Assembly: GCF_000715015.1 (NCBI RefSeq)
Contig: NZ_JMIW01000001.1
Location: 1,116,001-1,180,000 of the forward strand
Direction: 5' to 3'
Source: Erythrobacter longus
GTDB taxonomy: Bacteria > Pseudomonadota > Alphaproteobacteria > Sphingomonadales > Sphingomonadaceae
DNA: 64,000 nucleotides
Positions 62,135 to 64,000 of this stretch are shown piece by piece. The notes below the pieces were generated by a model, which was given only the letters and a program-made list of their open reading frames with translations, did not search any database and was not told the origin of the DNA. Position numbers and translations under genes: made by a program. Each line of letters starts with the position of its first letter. Positions within the stretch are counted from its first letter, which is position 1.

Positions 62135-62340
62135 AGGAACACAAAGGCGCCTGCACCGCCGCACAAGAGGACACCATAGCCGATGATGCCCAGCCAATAC
62201 TGCCTTGCGAAATGCTCGCGAGAGAACGGGAGGCCGTGAGCGATCGGGAAATGTACTTTCCTTTCGACCAAGCCCCAAAAGAGGCCTGTGCCGCCCATTC
62301 CGGCCACAAACGCAGCCACAATCTTCAAGAACAGAATCAC
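62131..62340 (-). CDS. Small membrane protein inside the his operon
   Basis: A 69-residue protein with two predicted helices: about 2-22 and 47-68. The loop between is basic and aromatic ([20 protein letters not shown]). It starts at a GTG that overlaps the hisA stop by 4 bases and ends overlapping the hisF ATG by 4, so it is fully coupled to histidine genes. I do not recognise a family. A link to histidine synthesis is suggested only by position. Confidence 0.75.
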   Translation of the reverse strand: MILFLKIVAAFVAGMGGTGLFWGLVERKVHFPIAHGLPFSREHFARQYWLGIIGYGVLLCGGAGAFVFL

Positions 62341-63074
62341 GCCCGAGCCCCCATTTGGATCGCTGCCGCCAAATCAAGCTTGCCCTCATACAGAGCCCGC
62401 CCTGTAATAACGCCTTCAATGCCAAGATGCGCTTGGATGGAGAGGATGTGGATGTCGGAGATGCCCTTCACCCCGCCGCTGGCGATTACGGGTATATCGA
62501 CGCGCTGCGCCAGTTCCACGGTCGCGTCGATGTTCACGCCCTTGAGGAGGCCATCACGGCCAATATCGGTGAAGAGCAGCGAGGCAACGCCTGCATCCTC
62601 AAACCGGCGCGCGAGATCCACGACGGGCACATCGGACACTTCAGCCCAGCCTTCGGTCGCTACATGTCCGTCTTTCGCGTCCACAGCGACAACAATACCG
62701 CCTTCCCATTCGCGGGCCATTTCTTTCACAAATTCAGGGTCTTTGAGGGCCGCTGAGCCCATCACAATGCGCGCGACTCCAAGGTTGAACCAACCCTCAA
62801 CCGCCTTTGCATCGCGGATACCGCCGCCGAGTTGAACATAGCCGGGGAAGCGCTCGATGATGGCTTTCACCGCTTCGACATTGCGCCCCTCACCTGCGAA
62901 CGAGCCGTCGAGGTCCACCACGTGCAAGTGCTCCGCGCCAGCGTCGGCAAAGATCATCGCTTGGGCCGCTGGATCATCGCCATAGATGGTGGCGCGGTCC
63001 ATATCGCCCTCGGCAAGCCGCACGACTTCGCCGCCCTTAAGGTCAATGGCTGGGAATACGATCAAGGTTTCCAC
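62337..63074 (-). CDS. hisA: ProFAR isomerase
   Basis: A 245-residue TIM barrel. The catalytic Asp residues lie in [14 protein letters not shown] and [13 protein letters not shown], with LGGGIRD and IASGGVKGI as phosphate sites. It opens the ribose ring of ProFAR in histidine synthesis. The start is a GTG at 63074, overlapping hisH by 13 bases. Confidence 0.97.
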   Translation of the reverse strand: METLIVFPAIDLKGGEVVRLAEGDMDRATIYGDDPAAQAMIFADAGAEHLHVVDLDGSFAGEGRNVEAVKAIIERFPGYVQLGGGIRDAKAVEGWFNLGVARIVMGSAALKDPEFVKEMAREWEGGIVVAVDAKDGHVATEGWAEVSDVPVVDLARRFEDAGVASLLFTDIGRDGLLKGVNIDATVELAQRVDIPVIASGGVKGISDIHILSIQAHLGIEGVITGRALYEGKLDLAAAIQMGARA

Positions 63075-63679
63075 TCCAGAAAACGTTTAAGCAGGTCCAG
63101 ACCGAACTTCTGGCTCTTTTCGGGGTGATACTGCACGCCCAGAATATTGTTTTTCGCCACCGCTGCAACAAGGGGCGATCCGTGCGAGGTGTGGGCGGCT
63201 ATGTCGTCTGCATCCTCAGCCATAAAATGATAGGAATGCAGGAAGTAAGCTTCCCCCCCCTCGATCACCGGATGCGGTGTAGAAACGCTCACATCATTCC
63301 ACCCCATGTGCGGCACCTTGATGCGCGCATCAGTTGGTTCAATGATGCGGACTTCGCCTGCAATCCAGCCTAGCCCTTCGTGACTGCCATGCTCAAGCCC
63401 GCGCGCCGCGAGAAGCTGCATCCCCACACAAATCCCAAGGAAAGGCGCGCCGCCGTTCTTGACCCGCTCTTCCAGCGCATCAACCATGCCAGGCACAGCG
63501 CGAAGACCATCCGCGCACGCCTTGAACGCGCCAACCCCGGGAAGCACAATGCGGTCGGCCCGTCGCACAACTTCGGCATCGGCAGTGACCGCCACATTCG
63601 CGCCAACTGCTTTTAACGCATTGTGGACCGAGTGAAGATTGCCCGCGCCGTAGTCTACGAGCGCTACAATCTCACCCAC
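63062..63679 (-). CDS. hisH: Imidazole glycerol phosphate synthase, glutaminase subunit
   Basis: A 205-residue class I glutamine amidotransferase. The nucleophile Cys is in [10 protein letters not shown]. The His and Glu of the triad are in [10 protein letters not shown]. Ammonia is channelled to HisF. The start is a GTG at 63679 with AAGGGG upstream, overlapping hisB by 8 bases. A longer open frame is discarded. Confidence 0.96.
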   Translation of the reverse strand: MGEIVALVDYGAGNLHSVHNALKAVGANVAVTADAEVVRRADRIVLPGVGAFKACADGLRAVPGMVDALEERVKNGGAPFLGICVGMQLLAARGLEHGSHEGLGWIAGEVRIIEPTDARIKVPHMGWNDVSVSTPHPVIEGGEAYFLHSYHFMAEDADDIAAHTSHGSPLVAAVAKNNILGVQYHPEKSQKFGLDLLKRFLEWKP

Positions 63680-64000
63680 CAAGCTGCCCCTTGGTGCTAG
63701 GGATGGCCTCGCCCTTCCTCGGGTCACGCTCAACCGCGATACGCATCGCGCGCGCAAAGCCTTTGTAGAGGCTTTCGCAAATGTGGTGATTGTTGGTGCC
63801 GTAGAGGAGCTCGAGATGAAGCGTCAGGCCAGCGGATTGCGCAACGCTTTCAAACCAGTGCTGGATCAACTCAGTGTCCCATTCGCCCAGTTTTTCCTGA
63901 GAAAACTTGGCGTTCCACACGCAATAGGGCCGCCCGGAAATGTCGAGCGCCACCCGGCTGAGCGTTTCATCCATTGGCGAATAGGCACTGCCATAACGGC
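63672..64000 (-). CDS. hisB: Imidazoleglycerol-phosphate dehydratase, 5' end beyond the window
   Basis: Only the last 109 codons or so are inside. The frame continues past the internal Met at 63974 to base 64000 ([13 protein letters not shown]), so the gene starts outside. Metal-binding and signature segments are visible: [17 protein letters not shown], the His pair in [20 protein letters not shown], and the short C-terminus. It removes water from imidazole glycerol phosphate. It is the first visible gene of the block. Confidence 0.96.
   Translation of the reverse strand, partial: RYGSAYSPMDETLSRVALDISGRPYCVWNAKFSQEKLGEWDTELIQHWFESVAQSAGLTLHLELLYGTNNHHICESLYKGFARAMRIAVERDPRKGEAIPSTKGQLGG

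Overview
The window reads as chromosomal DNA of an aerobic, free-living alphaproteobacterium of the order Sphingomonadales, most likely the Erythrobacteraceae. This is an inference from gene content and protein style: several TonB-dependent receptors, a single bifunctional Rel protein, oxygen-dependent HemF, a ybgC-tolQRAB-pal cluster, a his block with a small membrane gene inside, a ligase-associated nuclease (PdeM), and an ECF sigma factor paired with a Ser/Thr kinase. No rRNA and no CRISPR array was seen. One tRNA, tRNA-Ser(GGA), is present.

Layout. Positions 1-2647 hold a secreted TPR-rich protein that runs off the left edge. 2992-4950 is an M1 aminopeptidase lipoprotein. 5315-12663 is a five-gene minus-strand signalling operon: GGDEF/EAL protein, TonB receptor, YfiR-like protein, hybrid histidine kinase and response regulator. 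A broken small secreted-protein gene follows it. 12908-21054 holds a 1606-residue autotransporter, an ECF sigma factor and a divergent membrane Ser/Thr kinase. 21134-23392 is an MMPL transporter. 23655-26152 is an accessory patch: a frameshifted IS3-family element, a small membrane protein, an XRE regulator and an orphan phage terminase small subunit.

26357-33429 is a sucrose/fructan locus. It contains a ROK fructokinase, a GH68 enzyme without a signal peptide, a TonB receptor, an MFS sugar transporter and a LacI regulator. Two palindromic operators lie in the divergent promoter region. The proposed route is outer-membrane uptake, inner-membrane transport, cytosolic cleavage, then phosphorylation of fructose, all controlled by LacI. 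33667-37950 holds an orphan tyrosine recombinase, a membrane-anchored AraC regulator, a serine hydrolase, a decayed gene and tRNA-Ser.

38004-55683 is mostly housekeeping: a cyclophilin-type PPIase, a chemoreceptor, Rel, HemF, PdeM, IF-3 (with an ATA start), a DASS transporter, a PLP enzyme of the cystathionine gamma-synthase family behind a structured leader, an atypical SDR protein, a YwqG-like protein and others. 55880-60565 is the tol-pal envelope cluster. 60650-64000 is the histidine block hisB(partial)-hisH-hisA-small membrane protein-hisF-hisE, followed by a HIT protein.

Several genes look recently damaged: the IS3 orfB, a gene with an in-frame TAA at 51239, and two small frameshifted genes at 4986 and 37443. 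The most unusual structural signals are a direct duplication of the pdeM 3' end flanking a membrane-protein gene, a 17-bp perfect stem ahead of the cystathionine gamma-synthase-family gene, and a perfect palindrome just upstream of the sigma-factor start.
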